Below, in pieces: positions 44,773 through 54,324 of a stretch of 64,000 nucleotides of DNA. The DNA is from Proteobacteria bacterium ST_bin12. GTDB taxonomy: Bacteria; Pseudomonadota; Gammaproteobacteria; Burkholderiales; Methylophilaceae. The stretch spans positions 186,001 through 250,000 of the forward strand of contig MSXP01000001.1 of the NCBI GenBank assembly GCA_002083635.1, in the 5' to 3' direction. The number at the start of each line of letters is the position of its first letter. Positions within the stretch are counted from its first letter, which is position 1. The translations under genes and the position numbers were made by a program. Under the pieces are notes generated by a model that had not been told where the DNA came from, searched no databases, and worked only from the letters and a program-made list of their open reading frames with translations.

Positions 44773-45987
44773 TTAACCAACAACCTCGCCCATTTTAAAT
44801 ATAGGCATGTACATCGCAATCACTAAACCGCCAATTAATGTGCCCAGCACAACCATAATCACTGGCTCCATCAAGCTGGATATAGAAGCAACCGCGTCAT
44901 CTACTTCGCCCTCATAAAAGTCCGCAACCTTGCTTAACATAGAGTCTAGTGCGCCAGATTCTTCGCCAATAGCCGTCATTTGTAACACCATATTGGGGAA
45001 TACTTGTGCATTTTGCATGGCAACCGTTAAGCTAGTCCCTGTACTAATTTCACTTTGAATTTTTTTGGTCGCATCAAAGTAAACTTTATTGCCAGCGGCA
45101 CCAGAAACCGAGTCTAAGGCTTCTACTAATGGTACGCCTGCGGCAAACATGGTTGAAAGCGTGCGCGCAAATCGCGCTATAGTGGCTTTGCGAATTAAAT
45201 CACCAAAAATGGGTGCTTTAAGCAAAAGCCTATCCATCGTTCCTTGCATCTTTTCAGAGCGTTTCCACGTGTAGAAGAAAAACCAAATACCAAAACCGAT
45301 AGAACCAAAAATTGCCCACCACCATTCCACGAAAATATCTGAGATTGCCATGACAACTAAAGTTGGACCTGGCAAATCTGCACCAAAACCACTAAAAAGT
45401 GATTTAAATGCGGGAATCACGAAAATCATAATAATCGCGGTAATAATAAATGCGACTGCTAAAATGGATATTGGATATGTTAATGCCGATTTAATTTTAC
45501 TTTTAATCGCTTGAATTTTTTCTTTGTAGGTTGCTAGCCTATCTAATAGGGTGTCTAAAATACCTGCTTGCTCGCCAGCGCCCACTAAGTTACAAAATAA
45601 ATTATCAAAATATAAAGGATATTTACGGAAGGCGGCACTCAAGCTACTGCCTGTTTCGACATCTGCTTTAATATCACCCAAAAGCTTGGATACTGCAGGG
45701 TTGCTGTGCCCTTTGCCAACAATGTCAAATGCTTGCAATAAAGGTACGCCAGCTTTCATCATAGTGGCTAACTGACGGGTAAAAAGTGTAATGTCTTTAT
45801 CGGTAATTTTACCTTTGTTAGCAAAAGCACTTTGCTTTTTCACTTTAGTAACAGTAATGCCTTGGCGGCGCAATGTCGCGTTTACAACCGCTTCACCAGC
45901 GGCGCGAATTTCGCCTTTGATCACTTTACCTTTTTTGTCTTTGCCTTCCCATAGGTAGGTAATTTGCTTACTAGCAGTTACAGCCAT
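44773..45987 (-). CDS. pilC: Type IV pilus inner-membrane platform protein PilC
   Basis: A 404-residue member of the GspF/PilC family with two repeated cytoplasmic domains and three membrane helices (about residues 170-195, 215-245 and 375-397). Family segments include FTRQLATMMKAGVPLLQAFD and FARTLSTMFAAGVPLVEALD. It anchors the PilB motor to the pilus base. It lies 42 bases downstream of pilB; pilD is not in the window. Confidence 0.93.
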   Translation of the reverse strand: MAVTASKQITYLWEGKDKKGKVIKGEIRAAGEAVVNATLRRQGITVTKVKKQSAFANKGKITDKDITLFTRQLATMMKAGVPLLQAFDIVGKGHSNPAVSKLLGDIKADVETGSSLSAAFRKYPLYFDNLFCNLVGAGEQAGILDTLLDRLATYKEKIQAIKSKIKSALTYPISILAVAFIITAIIMIFVIPAFKSLFSGFGADLPGPTLVVMAISDIFVEWWWAIFGSIGFGIWFFFYTWKRSEKMQGTMDRLLLKAPIFGDLIRKATIARFARTLSTMFAAGVPLVEALDSVSGAAGNKVYFDATKKIQSEISTGTSLTVAMQNAQVFPNMVLQMTAIGEESGALDSMLSKVADFYEGEVDDAVASISSLMEPVIMVVLGTLIGGLVIAMYMPIFKMGEVVG

Positions 45988-46029
45988 AGTGCGTCCTTAT
46001 TCAATTCAGCATGATGAATCATTATTAAT

Positions 46030-47748
46030 TTACTCATTGGTGCAAGATTCTACTTCGGCAATCGAGGTTAAGCCTTGCATGACTTTTAATATGCCAGAGC
46101 GGCGTAAATCGTTTACACCTTCTTTACGGGCTTGGTCGGCAATATCAATCGCATTGCCTTGCGACATAATAATACGACTAATTGCATCGGTAATTGGCAT
46201 CACTTGATAGATGCCTACTCGGCCTTTATAGCCGGCATTACACATTTCACAGCCATTTTCGTTTGGCCCATAAAGCTGCCATTTTTCGTTGAAATCTTCT
46301 TCTATAAAACCAACCCCTAATAAAGCTTCTTTGGGTACTTCAACAGGCACCTTACAGTTTTTACAAAGTCTACGCGCTAAACGTTGGGCAGTGATTAATG
46401 ACACTGCGGAAGCAATGTTGAAAGGCGCAACGCCCATATTGAGCAAGCGCGTTAAAGTAGATGGCGCATCGTTAGTATGCAAAGTTGAAAGTACCATGTG
46501 GCCGGTAGACGCCGCCTTAATCGCCATATCGGCTGTTTCTAAATCGCGAATTTCACCAATCATAATAATGTCTGGATCTTGCCGTAAAAACGATTTTAAT
46601 GCGGCGGCAAAAGTTAAGCCTTGCTTATCGTTAACATTCACCTGATTAATACCCGCTAGTGGAATCTCGCAGGGGTCTTCTGCGGTGGCGATATTAACCC
46701 CTGGATTATTCAAAATATTGAGGCAGGTGTACAGTGATACCGTTTTACCAGAGCCAGTAGGTCCAGTAACCAGCACCAAGCCATAAGGCCTGCTTACTGC
46801 ACTGAGTAAACGCTCTTTTTGTATTGGCTCATAGCCCAATGCTTCAATACCCAGTGTCGCACTAGAAGGATCTAAAATACGCATAACGATTTTTTCGCCA
46901 TGAATTAATGGCAAGGTGCTCACCCTAAAATCAATGGTACGTGTTTTGGATAACACTAGTTTCATGCGGCCATCTTGCGGGATGCGCTTTTCAGAAATAT
47001 CCATGCTAGAGATGACTTTAATGCGCGAGGCGAGCTTGTCTTTAATGGCCAGTGGCGGTTGCGTAATATCTTTTAAAATGCCATCTACGCGATAACGAAC
47101 GCGGTAAAATTTTTCATAAGGCTCAAAATGTAAATCAGATGCACCCATATTAATTGCATCAATTAACATTTTATTCAAAAACTTAACAACAGGTGCATCA
47201 TCAACTTCTTGCGTATTTTCGGCTTCTTGCTCTAAATCTTCGCCACCCATATCCAAATCAAAATCGTCATCCATATCCAGCGATTTCATGCTGGTGTCTT
47301 TTGATTCGACAATTTTATCTATCCAGCGACCTAGCTTGTCGTCTTCGACTACTACAGGCGACAAAGTCATGCCCATCTGGAACTGCACGCTGTCTAATGA
47401 ATGCAAATTAGTTGGATCAGAAATACCTACAAAAAGTACATTATTGCGATTTTGCAAAGCAATCACACGATTGGTTTGCATCAGTTTTACGTCGATTGAT
47501 TTTGCAGGTAAATATTCGGGGTTAAAAGCATCTAAATTAAAATAAGGAAACCCAAAAGCGTGCGATGAAACCTCTGCAATTTTTTCTGCAGTGATTCTTT
47601 TCCCCGCAATAATTTGTGTAATAAAAGGTATGCGAGCTGTGTTGGCTTGCGATTGCGCTAAATTAGCTTCTGTTTCAGAAAGCAACTTTTCTTGCACTAA
47701 CATACGCGCTAAACCGCTTAATTTAATTGTTGTTGCATTTGCAGCCAT
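46030..47748 (-). CDS. pilB: Type IV pilus assembly ATPase PilB
   Basis: A 572-residue hexameric motor for pilus extension. An N-terminal GspE/MshEN-type domain (about residues 1-150) precedes the ATPase core with Walker A VTGPTGSGKT, the Asp box region FLRQDPDIIMIGEIRD and His box LSTLHTNDAPS. A tetracysteine zinc site (CKNC and CEMC) is present. With pilC, and with comF elsewhere in the window, it is consistent with pilus-dependent DNA uptake, though that is inference. Confidence 0.94.
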   Translation of the reverse strand: MAANATTIKLSGLARMLVQEKLLSETEANLAQSQANTARIPFITQIIAGKRITAEKIAEVSSHAFGFPYFNLDAFNPEYLPAKSIDVKLMQTNRVIALQNRNNVLFVGISDPTNLHSLDSVQFQMGMTLSPVVVEDDKLGRWIDKIVESKDTSMKSLDMDDDFDLDMGGEDLEQEAENTQEVDDAPVVKFLNKMLIDAINMGASDLHFEPYEKFYRVRYRVDGILKDITQPPLAIKDKLASRIKVISSMDISEKRIPQDGRMKLVLSKTRTIDFRVSTLPLIHGEKIVMRILDPSSATLGIEALGYEPIQKERLLSAVSRPYGLVLVTGPTGSGKTVSLYTCLNILNNPGVNIATAEDPCEIPLAGINQVNVNDKQGLTFAAALKSFLRQDPDIIMIGEIRDLETADMAIKAASTGHMVLSTLHTNDAPSTLTRLLNMGVAPFNIASAVSLITAQRLARRLCKNCKVPVEVPKEALLGVGFIEEDFNEKWQLYGPNENGCEMCNAGYKGRVGIYQVMPITDAISRIIMSQGNAIDIADQARKEGVNDLRRSGILKVMQGLTSIAEVESCTNE

Positions 47749-47975
47749 TGTTGATTGCTCACCGATGATTATTTAATTGTTATTGGCTTTTAATCTAGTT
47801 TTTAATTAGTGCTATTTAAACTATTGTAGTTAAACAATATTTTAATGTCTACAATAATGCACTTTTAGTTTTTTTTTGTAAAGTTAATGCACGTTTGCGG
47901 TGTGATTTTTTTGACAATTAAACCCGAGTTACAACATCTAAATAAAGCCACTCAATCTCATTTATAACATTATGC
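47749..47975. other. Divergent gap between pilB and cspA, proximal part
   Basis: AT-rich sequence without a supported gene. It must contain the pilB promoter on the reverse strand. A TTGACA at 47911-47916 has no convincing -10 partner. Confidence 0.4.
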
Positions 47976-48004
47976 TTGACTTTTTACAATTTGTAACATA
48001 TAAA
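47976..48004 (+). promoter_or_regulatory. Strong candidate promoter for cspA with long leader
   Basis: TTGACT (47976-47981) and TATAAA (47999-48004) are spaced by exactly 17 bp. Transcription would begin near 48011, giving a leader of about 146 bases before the cspA start. A long structured leader is typical of cold-shock genes. Within it AAGCATTCAA can pair with TTGAGTGCTT (one mismatch). Confidence 0.6.
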
Positions 48005-48156
48005 GCGCGAAGGTGTTTGTATTTAAGTTTTAATTAATAACAGTCATTTTAAGCATTCAAAAAAACGCTTATTGGTTGTTGCAATTTGAGTGCTTGAAGC
48101 AAACTTTTTGGGGCGTAACAGTATTGTGCGCTTAGTATTATGTAAGGAATGTAGAA

Positions 48157-48360
48157 ATGGCATTAGGTACCGTAAAATGGTTTAACGATTCTAAAGGCTT
48201 CGGCTTTATTACTCCAGATGATGGTGGTGACGATTTGTTCGCACACTTCTCGGCAATTGTTGAAGCTGGCTATAAAAGTCTTAAAGAAGGTCAACGTGTG
48301 AGCTTCGAAGTGACTGAAGGCCCAAAAGGTAAGCAAGCTTCTAATATTCAAAAAGCATAA
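48157..48360 (+). CDS. cspA: Cold-shock protein
   Basis: A 67-residue single OB-fold RNA chaperone. The RNA-binding motifs KGFGFITPDDG (RNP1) and DLFAHFSAI (RNP2) are intact. TAAGGA precedes the start by about eight bases. A family paralogue cannot be distinguished from sequence alone. Confidence 0.95.
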   Translation: MALGTVKWFNDSKGFGFITPDDGGDDLFAHFSAIVEAGYKSLKEGQRVSFEVTEGPKGKQASNIQKA

Positions 48361-48389
48361 GTCTTTTTAAATATTCAGCTTTAAAAATG

Positions 48390-48417
48390 AAAATGGCTCG
48401 CAATGCGGGCCATTTTT
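48390..48417 (+). terminator. Rho-independent terminator of cspA
   Basis: AAATGGCTCGC pairs with GCGGGCCATTT (one mismatch) over a three-base loop, followed by further T residues. Confidence 0.8.
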
Positions 48418-48434
48418 ACATGTTTTAATGCTTA

Positions 48435-48473
48435 ACTTAACACCTAAAATGCAGTGAATTTTAGGTGTTAAGT
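48435..48473. terminator. 16-bp perfect inverted repeat between cspA and icd
   Basis: ACTTAACACCTAAAAT (48435-48450) and its exact complement (48458-48473) flank the seven-base loop GCAGTGA. It sits right after the icd stop on the reverse strand and probably terminates that gene. The arms begin with ACTTAAC, related to the over-represented octamer in this window. Confidence 0.7.
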
Positions 48474-48481
48474 CAACAAAG

Positions 48482-49750
48482 CTATTGCATGCGCGCAATA
48501 ATCTCATCGCCAAACTCAGCGCTGCCAACTTGTGTTGCGTCTTCCATCTGGCTAGAGAAATCGCCAGTCACGCGTTTGCCTTGAATCGCTTTGCCTACAC
48601 CAGCCAAGATTAAATCAGCCGCTTCAACCCAGCCCATATGGCGCAACATCATTTCGGCTGACAAGATAATCGAGCTAGGGTTGGCTAAATTTTTGCCTGC
48701 AATTTTTGGTGCAGTGCCATGCGTGGCTTCAAACATCGCAACCGTATCGCTTAAATTTGCGCCTGGCGCAATACCAATACCCCCCACTTGCGCGGCTAGT
48801 GCGTCGCTCATATAGTCACCGTTTAAGTTGGTAGCAGTCACCACGTCATACTCGCTAGGATGCAATAAGATTTCTTGCAAAAATGCATCTGCGATACAGT
48901 CTTTAATGACAATGCCGTTAGGTAGCTTGCACCAAGGGCCGCCATCAATTTCTACCGCGCCGAATTCTTGCTTGGCTAATTCATAACCCCAATCTCTGAA
49001 ACCACCTTCGGTAAATTTCATGATATTACCTTTGTGGGTAATCGTCACCGATTTGCGATTATTATCAATCGCGTATTGAATGGCTTTGCGAATCAAGCGT
49101 TTGCTGCCATCGATTGAAACCGGTTTAATACCAATGGCTGAGTTCTCTGGGAAGCGGATTTTTTTACGCATGCCCATGTCGCTTAAAAACTGAATCACTT
49201 TTGCAACTTCATCTGTGCCAGCCGCCCATTCGATACCCGCGTAAATATCTTCAGTATTTTCACGGAAAATCACCATATTAGTTTTTTCGGGATGTTTAAC
49301 TGGGCTCGGCACTCCGGTAAAATATTGCACAGGGCGCAGGCAAACGTATAAATCTAATTCTTGGCGCAAAGTCACATTGAGTGAACGAATGCCGCCACCA
49401 ACTGGTGTCGTCAGTGGGCCTTTAATGGAAATCACATAATCACGAACCGCTTGCATGGTTTCAGCAGGCAGCCAATTGTCTTTGCCATCTTTATCCTTGC
49501 CATACGTTTTAACCGCTTTCTCGCCTGCGTAAACTTCCATCCAAGCGATTTTTCGTTTACCGTCATAAGCTTTATTCACCGCTGCATCCACCACTTTTTG
49601 CATTGGCGGCGTAATATCCACGCCTATGCCATCGCCTTCAATAAATGGGATAATGGGATGGTTGGGCACGTTAAGCGAATTGTCGGCGTTGACGGTGATT
49701 TTGTCGCCAGCGGGAATCGTTATTTTTGAATCAACTGTTTTTGAAACCAT
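48482..49750 (-). CDS. icd: Isocitrate dehydrogenase with altered cofactor-site residues
   Basis: A 422-residue enzyme of the E. coli Icd type converting isocitrate to 2-oxoglutarate. The phosphorylatable serine is in GGGIRSLNVTLRQ (S123). Compared with E. coli, the residues that grip the NADP 2'-phosphate are mostly changed. K344-Y345 is K349-I350 here (HGTAPKIAG), Y391 is G396 and R395 is S400 (RVTGDFSSQM). This suggests NAD preference or mixed specificity. It is convergent with cspA and diverges from rluE. Confidence 0.93.
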   Translation of the reverse strand: MVSKTVDSKITIPAGDKITVNADNSLNVPNHPIIPFIEGDGIGVDITPPMQKVVDAAVNKAYDGKRKIAWMEVYAGEKAVKTYGKDKDGKDNWLPAETMQAVRDYVISIKGPLTTPVGGGIRSLNVTLRQELDLYVCLRPVQYFTGVPSPVKHPEKTNMVIFRENTEDIYAGIEWAAGTDEVAKVIQFLSDMGMRKKIRFPENSAIGIKPVSIDGSKRLIRKAIQYAIDNNRKSVTITHKGNIMKFTEGGFRDWGYELAKQEFGAVEIDGGPWCKLPNGIVIKDCIADAFLQEILLHPSEYDVVTATNLNGDYMSDALAAQVGGIGIAPGANLSDTVAMFEATHGTAPKIAGKNLANPSSIILSAEMMLRHMGWVEAADLILAGVGKAIQGKRVTGDFSSQMEDATQVGSAEFGDEIIARMQ

Positions 49751-49763
49751 TTAATTTCCTAAC

Positions 49764-50300
49764 ATGATTATTTTATTTAATAAACCTTTTAACGTCGTAT
49801 GCCAATTCAGCGCTCATGAGAAGCATCCCACGTTAAAAGACTTTATCGATATCCCCAATGTATATGCCGCTGGGCGTTTGGATACCGATTCTGAAGGTTT
49901 ACTTATTTTAACCGATGATGGCGCATTACAGCATCAATTAAGTCACCCAAAATATAAAGAAATTAAAACTTATTGGGTGCAGGTAGAAGGCATACCAACA
50001 TTTGAGGATTTACAGGTGTTAAGTAACGGTGTGGATTTGGGGGATTTTGTGACGAAACGAGCCGAAATCCGCTTGATAGACGAGCCAGCAAACTTATGGG
50101 TGCGCAATCCGCCCATCCGTGAGCGTCAAGCGATACCTACCTCATGGTTAGAAATTAAAATTAGAGAAGGCAAAAATCGCCAAGTACGGCGCATGACCGC
50201 AAAAATCGGATTTCCTACCTTGCGTTTGATTCGTTGCGCCATTGGGCGATATGCGATTGACGATTTAAAAATTGGGCAATTTAAAGTGTTAAGTCAATGA
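49764..50300 (+). CDS. rluE: 23S rRNA pseudouridine synthase RluE
   Basis: A 178-residue RsuA-family enzyme that modifies U2457 of 23S rRNA. The catalytic Asp is in AAGRLDTDSEGLLILT. RNPPIRERQAIPTSWLEI and NRQVRRMTAKIGFPTLRLIR match RluE closely. It lacks an S4 domain, as expected for RluE. It starts 13 bases from the divergent icd start, so the promoters must overlap the neighbouring gene ends. Confidence 0.93.
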   Translation: MIILFNKPFNVVCQFSAHEKHPTLKDFIDIPNVYAAGRLDTDSEGLLILTDDGALQHQLSHPKYKEIKTYWVQVEGIPTFEDLQVLSNGVDLGDFVTKRAEIRLIDEPANLWVRNPPIRERQAIPTSWLEIKIREGKNRQVRRMTAKIGFPTLRLIRCAIGRYAIDDLKIGQFKVLSQ

Positions 50301-50310
50301 AAGCCAAGCA

Positions 50311-51024
50311 ATGAAACCAGTCATTATTTTTAGATTTATGGCGCATGAAGGGCCGGGTTATTTAGGTGAATTTTTAGACGCGCAAGGCATTCATTGGCAG
50401 CTTGTTAAAGTTGATGAGAATGAAATGCTGCCACAATCCATTTTAAATTACAGCGGCGTTGTACTGATGGGCGGCCCGATGAGTGTGAATGATGATTTGC
50501 CGTGGATTACACCCTTGCTTAACTTGATTCGTGAGGCGGATAAAAATGGCATTCCGCTATTAGGTCATTGCTTGGGCGGGCAGTTAATCAGCAAAGCACT
50601 GGGCGCGGTTGTGAGCAAAAATCCCATCAAAGAAATTGGCTGGGGCGAGGTGACCGCTACTCAAAACGCTATCGCAAAACAATGGTTTGGCGATATTGAG
50701 GCGTTTAATAGCTTTCACTGGCATGGCGAAACATTTAGTTTGCCGCAAGGCGCAACGCATCTACTTGGTAGTGCTTATTGCGATAATCAAGCCTACGCAA
50801 TTGGCAAACATTTGGCTTTGCAATGTCATATTGAAATGACTGCTGAAATGGTAAAAAAATGGTGTGATGAGGGCGAAGAAGAATTAGCTGAGGCGCAATC
50901 TAGCCCCGCTGTGCAGCAGGCAAATGTGATGCAGCAGAATTTGCCTTTGCATTGCTACTTTTTAAACAAAGTGGCCGCACAGGTTTATGCGCAATGGATT
51001 AAAGGCTTAAAATACTCACTTTGA
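50311..51024 (+). CDS. Class I glutamine amidotransferase-like protein
   Basis: A 237-residue protein with a GATase1 domain (about residues 40-190). The triad is visible: nucleophile C87 in LLGHCLGGQLI, and the His and Glu in LQCHIEMTAE. It resembles the stand-alone GuaA-like amidotransferases rather than a biosynthetic subunit, so the substrate is unknown. It follows rluE by 10 bases. Confidence 0.85.
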   Translation: MKPVIIFRFMAHEGPGYLGEFLDAQGIHWQLVKVDENEMLPQSILNYSGVVLMGGPMSVNDDLPWITPLLNLIREADKNGIPLLGHCLGGQLISKALGAVVSKNPIKEIGWGEVTATQNAIAKQWFGDIEAFNSFHWHGETFSLPQGATHLLGSAYCDNQAYAIGKHLALQCHIEMTAEMVKKWCDEGEEELAEAQSSPAVQQANVMQQNLPLHCYFLNKVAAQVYAQWIKGLKYSL

Positions 51025-51031
51025 TGACTAT

Positions 51032-51069
51032 ACTTAACCCAATAATTTAGGCTAAAAAATGGGTTAAGT
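51032..51069. terminator. 10-bp inverted repeat between convergent genes
   Basis: ACTTAACCCA (51032-51041) and TGGGTTAAGT (51060-51069) are exact complements with 18 bases between. Each contains the window's over-represented octamer. The right arm extends into the end of the reverse TPR gene. It may act as a weak terminator. Confidence 0.4.
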
Positions 51070-53083
51070 CTGCCTCAATACGCTGCAATACTTCATCCCA
51101 ATCGCCTAATTTTGTTTGTCTATATAGTTTTACAGACGGATACCACGGGCTATCGTTTCTATCTAATAGCCAGCGAAAATCAGGCGCAAAAGGCAACATT
51201 ATCCAAGTCGGCTTACCCATGCTGGCGGCCAAATGTGCCACAGATGTATCCACAGTGATGACTAAATCCATACAAGCAATTACGGCGGCAGTGTCCGCAA
51301 AATTCCCCAATTGCTTACCAAAATAATGGATGTGTTTATTGCGGTCTAAAAACTTCGCATTGTCTGGCCTAAACTCTTTTTGCAGACAAAATAGGTTGGC
51401 ATTTTGCGGTAAAAATTTCACTACTTGCTCAAAACTCAGCGAACGCGCTAAATCGTTAGAGTGCTTCATATTGCCCGTTGCTACAAAACCAATATTACGC
51501 TTTTGCTGACTATTCCCAATTTTTTGCAGTACTTTTTGAGCCCAAATCGCTTCAGTTTCTTTGTCTGCGCTAAACGATTCTTTAATTGCAGGAATCGTCT
51601 CTATTGTGGTTTTAAAAGCCAACGGCAAGCTCATTAATGGGCATTGCACATCAAAGTCGGGCAGTGCATTTTCTTTATTAATTACTTCAACTGAGGTATT
51701 GTTTTTAAGCAAGCGTTGTATCGGGCCATTGACTTCCAGCGTCACCCGCGCCGCTCTGCTAGCAACGAATTCCACATATCTGAACATTTGCAGCGTATCG
51801 CCAAAGCCTTGCTCGGCATGCAGCAAAATATGCTTATCGCTAATATCTTCGCCCAGCCATAAAGGCTGTTTAAAATTTCTGAAATGTTTTGAAGAAACCG
51901 CTATCCAGCGCCCTTCGTATAATTGCCAGCCAAGCTGATAATGCCCTTTTAATAACCAAATCATACTCTCTGAAAAGTCAGCAATTGCCTGATCTTGCTT
52001 GTTGCGTTTTCCAGCGCCGAGCCGACCCCATAATCGGTAATATTCAAGCGCGTCATCTAGCCTGCCCAACGAGCGATACGCAAATGCAACGGCGAAATAG
52101 TATTGGTAGAGATTGCCATCAATGGACAACGCTTTTTCATAATCAAGAATGGCGTCATCCGCCCGATTGATGCGGGTAAATAGCTCGCCTCTTTTTTGAT
52201 AAGCGAGTGCGCTATTTTCGTTTAGTGCAATGGCCGTATCAAAGCAGGCTAGTGCTTCTTTAGCTTGATTTTCTAATTTACACATCATGCCCAATTTAAT
52301 ATGCGCTTTGGCCGCAGTTGGGAAGCGTTGCACCGCTTCTTCGTAGTGTGCGCGGGCTAATTTGTTTAAATTAAGATGCTCTAATTTTTCGCCATGCGCT
52401 AATAAAGAATGCAGTGTTTGTGTGCTTAAGTCTGATGTGATGGCATCAGCGTTATTGGTGTTTTTCGATAAAGCAAAAGCATCTTGGGCGTATTTCAGAT
52501 GGGTGCTTGCCTCAGAAAATGCAGGGGCAATTGCAAGGCATCGCTCAAAATTCGCAATCGCATGCTTGTAATCATTTAACGTTAGCGCGATATTGGCTTT
52601 TTCAAAATAAGCCATCGCATGATTTGGGTCTAGGCGTATGGCTTCATCAAAACTCGCAATGGCTTCGCTATAACGCTTTAAATTAACTAGCGTAATGCCT
52701 TGATTGTGGTACGCCTCTGCATATTCGGGATTAATGCTGGTGGCTTTCACATAGCATTTTAACGCCTCTTCAAATTGTTGCAGTTGATTAAGCGCATTGC
52801 CACGGCTAGAGTGCGCTTCAGCGTGCTCAGGTGATAATAAGATAGCTTTGTCTAAATAGTTGATCGCCTCAGTAAATTGTTGCGTTTGGCAACATAAAAC
52901 GCCCAACAAGTACAACGATTTAACGTGCGTAGGGTGTTTGGCCAGAACATTTAAATACAGCTCACGCGCATTTTTAAAATCGTTATTTTGATGCGCTTTT
53001 AAACCGGCTTGATAAATTTGTTCAATTTGTTGGTCTGCACTCGTGGCAGTTGACGGCTGTTTAATCGCGCTTATAGTAGACAT
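51047..53083 (-). CDS. TPR protein with C-terminal glycosyltransferase-like domain
   Basis: A 678-residue protein. Residues about 18-205 and 225-370 hold tandem tetratricopeptide repeats (for example AEAYHNQGITLVNLKRYSEA). The C-terminal part (about 390-678) resembles a glycosyltransferase family 9 or related GT-B domain, with HAEQGFGDTLQMFRYVEFV and ITVDTSVAHLAASMGKPTW. Such proteins occur with protein or envelope glycosylation; the acceptor is unknown. Confidence 0.8.
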   Translation of the reverse strand: MSTISAIKQPSTATSADQQIEQIYQAGLKAHQNNDFKNARELYLNVLAKHPTHVKSLYLLGVLCCQTQQFTEAINYLDKAILLSPEHAEAHSSRGNALNQLQQFEEALKCYVKATSINPEYAEAYHNQGITLVNLKRYSEAIASFDEAIRLDPNHAMAYFEKANIALTLNDYKHAIANFERCLAIAPAFSEASTHLKYAQDAFALSKNTNNADAITSDLSTQTLHSLLAHGEKLEHLNLNKLARAHYEEAVQRFPTAAKAHIKLGMMCKLENQAKEALACFDTAIALNENSALAYQKRGELFTRINRADDAILDYEKALSIDGNLYQYYFAVAFAYRSLGRLDDALEYYRLWGRLGAGKRNKQDQAIADFSESMIWLLKGHYQLGWQLYEGRWIAVSSKHFRNFKQPLWLGEDISDKHILLHAEQGFGDTLQMFRYVEFVASRAARVTLEVNGPIQRLLKNNTSVEVINKENALPDFDVQCPLMSLPLAFKTTIETIPAIKESFSADKETEAIWAQKVLQKIGNSQQKRNIGFVATGNMKHSNDLARSLSFEQVVKFLPQNANLFCLQKEFRPDNAKFLDRNKHIHYFGKQLGNFADTAAVIACMDLVITVDTSVAHLAASMGKPTWIMLPFAPDFRWLLDRNDSPWYPSVKLYRQTKLGDWDEVLQRIEADLTHFLA

Positions 53084-53130
53084 AGTTAAACATGATAAAA
53101 TGTTGAAAACTTAATTTAGATGAATTCATT

Positions 53131-54216
53131 ATGTCTGGCAACACATTTGGCACTCTTTTTACCTTAACCAGCTTTGGCGAATCGCACGGCGCTGCGATTG
53201 GCGGCGTGGTCGATGGCTGTCCACCGGGTTTAAGTTTATGCGCAGAAGATTTGCAGATTGATTTAGATAGACGTAAACCCGGCACGTCACGCCATGTGAC
53301 ACAACGCCAAGAGGCAGATGCAGTAGAGATTTTATCTGGCGTGTTTGAAGGCAAAACCACTGGCGCGCCGATTGGCTTACTGATTCGCAATACCGATCAA
53401 CGCAGTCAAGATTACAGCAAAATCATGGATACTTTCCGTCCCGGCCATGCGGATTACACCTATAGCCAAAAGTATGGCGTACGCGATTATCGCGGCGGCG
53501 GGCGTAGCAGTGCGCGCGAAACAGCCGTGCGTGTGGCGGCAGGCGCGATTGCAAAAAAATGGTTGTTTGAGCGTTTTGGCGTTACTGTGCGCGGCTATAT
53601 GAGTCAACTGGGTGAAATTGCGATTCCATTTCAAACGTGGGATTGCGTGAACGACAACCCGTTTTTCTCACCAAATACTGAAGTTTTGCCGCAACTAGAA
53701 GCCTACTTAGACAAAGTCCGTGCTGAACGCGATTCAGTTGGCGCACTTATTACCGTTGTGGCAGGGGGTGTTCCAGTCGGTTGGGGTGAGCCTATATTTG
53801 ACCGATTAGATGCGGATATTGCACATGCGATGATGAGTATAAATGCGGTAAAAGGTGTAGAAATAGGTGCGGGTTTCGAAGCAATCAGCCAGCGTGGAAG
53901 CGTGCATTCCGATGAAATGACGCCACAAGGTTTTGTCACTAATCATGCAGGTGGCATTTTGGGTGGCATTTCTACAGGTCAAGAAATTCGCGTCAATATT
54001 GCCCTAAAACCCACTTCTAGCATTCCGCAAGAACGCCGTTCCATTGATAAAAACGGCAATGCCGTTACCATGCAAACCACGGGTCGCCATGACCCATGTG
54101 TTGGTGTGCGCGCGACACCGATTGCGGAAGCCATGTTGGCGTTAACGTTGATGGATCATGCTTTGCGCCATCGTGCGCAAAATGCCGATGTGGTTTCAAC
54201 TGTGCCTAAAATTTAA
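53131..54216 (+). CDS. aroC: Chorismate synthase
   Basis: A 361-residue FMN-dependent enzyme closing the shikimate pathway. It has TLTSFGESHGAAIG at the N-terminus, DYRGGGRSSARET in the middle and RHDPCVGVRATPIAEAM near the end. It diverges from the TPR gene. Confidence 0.96.
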   Translation: MSGNTFGTLFTLTSFGESHGAAIGGVVDGCPPGLSLCAEDLQIDLDRRKPGTSRHVTQRQEADAVEILSGVFEGKTTGAPIGLLIRNTDQRSQDYSKIMDTFRPGHADYTYSQKYGVRDYRGGGRSSARETAVRVAAGAIAKKWLFERFGVTVRGYMSQLGEIAIPFQTWDCVNDNPFFSPNTEVLPQLEAYLDKVRAERDSVGALITVVAGGVPVGWGEPIFDRLDADIAHAMMSINAVKGVEIGAGFEAISQRGSVHSDEMTPQGFVTNHAGGILGGISTGQEIRVNIALKPTSSIPQERRSIDKNGNAVTMQTTGRHDPCVGVRATPIAEAMLALTLMDHALRHRAQNADVVSTVPKI

Positions 54217-54264
54217 TTAAGTAGATTTAATTAAAAATTTAGTCAAATTTAATGGTTAAGTAAG

Positions 54265-54292
54265 GTCATTTCTCGCTGTAGAAATGACGGTG
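54265..54292. repeat. GTCATTTCT hairpin
   Basis: GTCATTTCT (54265-54273) and AGAAATGAC (54280-54288) form a perfect 9-bp stem with the loop CGCTGT. On the reverse strand it reads CCGTCATTTC, like the hairpin at 14975-15000. It could terminate aroC or be a small interspersed repeat. Confidence 0.5.
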
Positions 54293-54324
54293 AAGTGGTG
54301 TAAAGTAATTTTTGAGAACCTATT

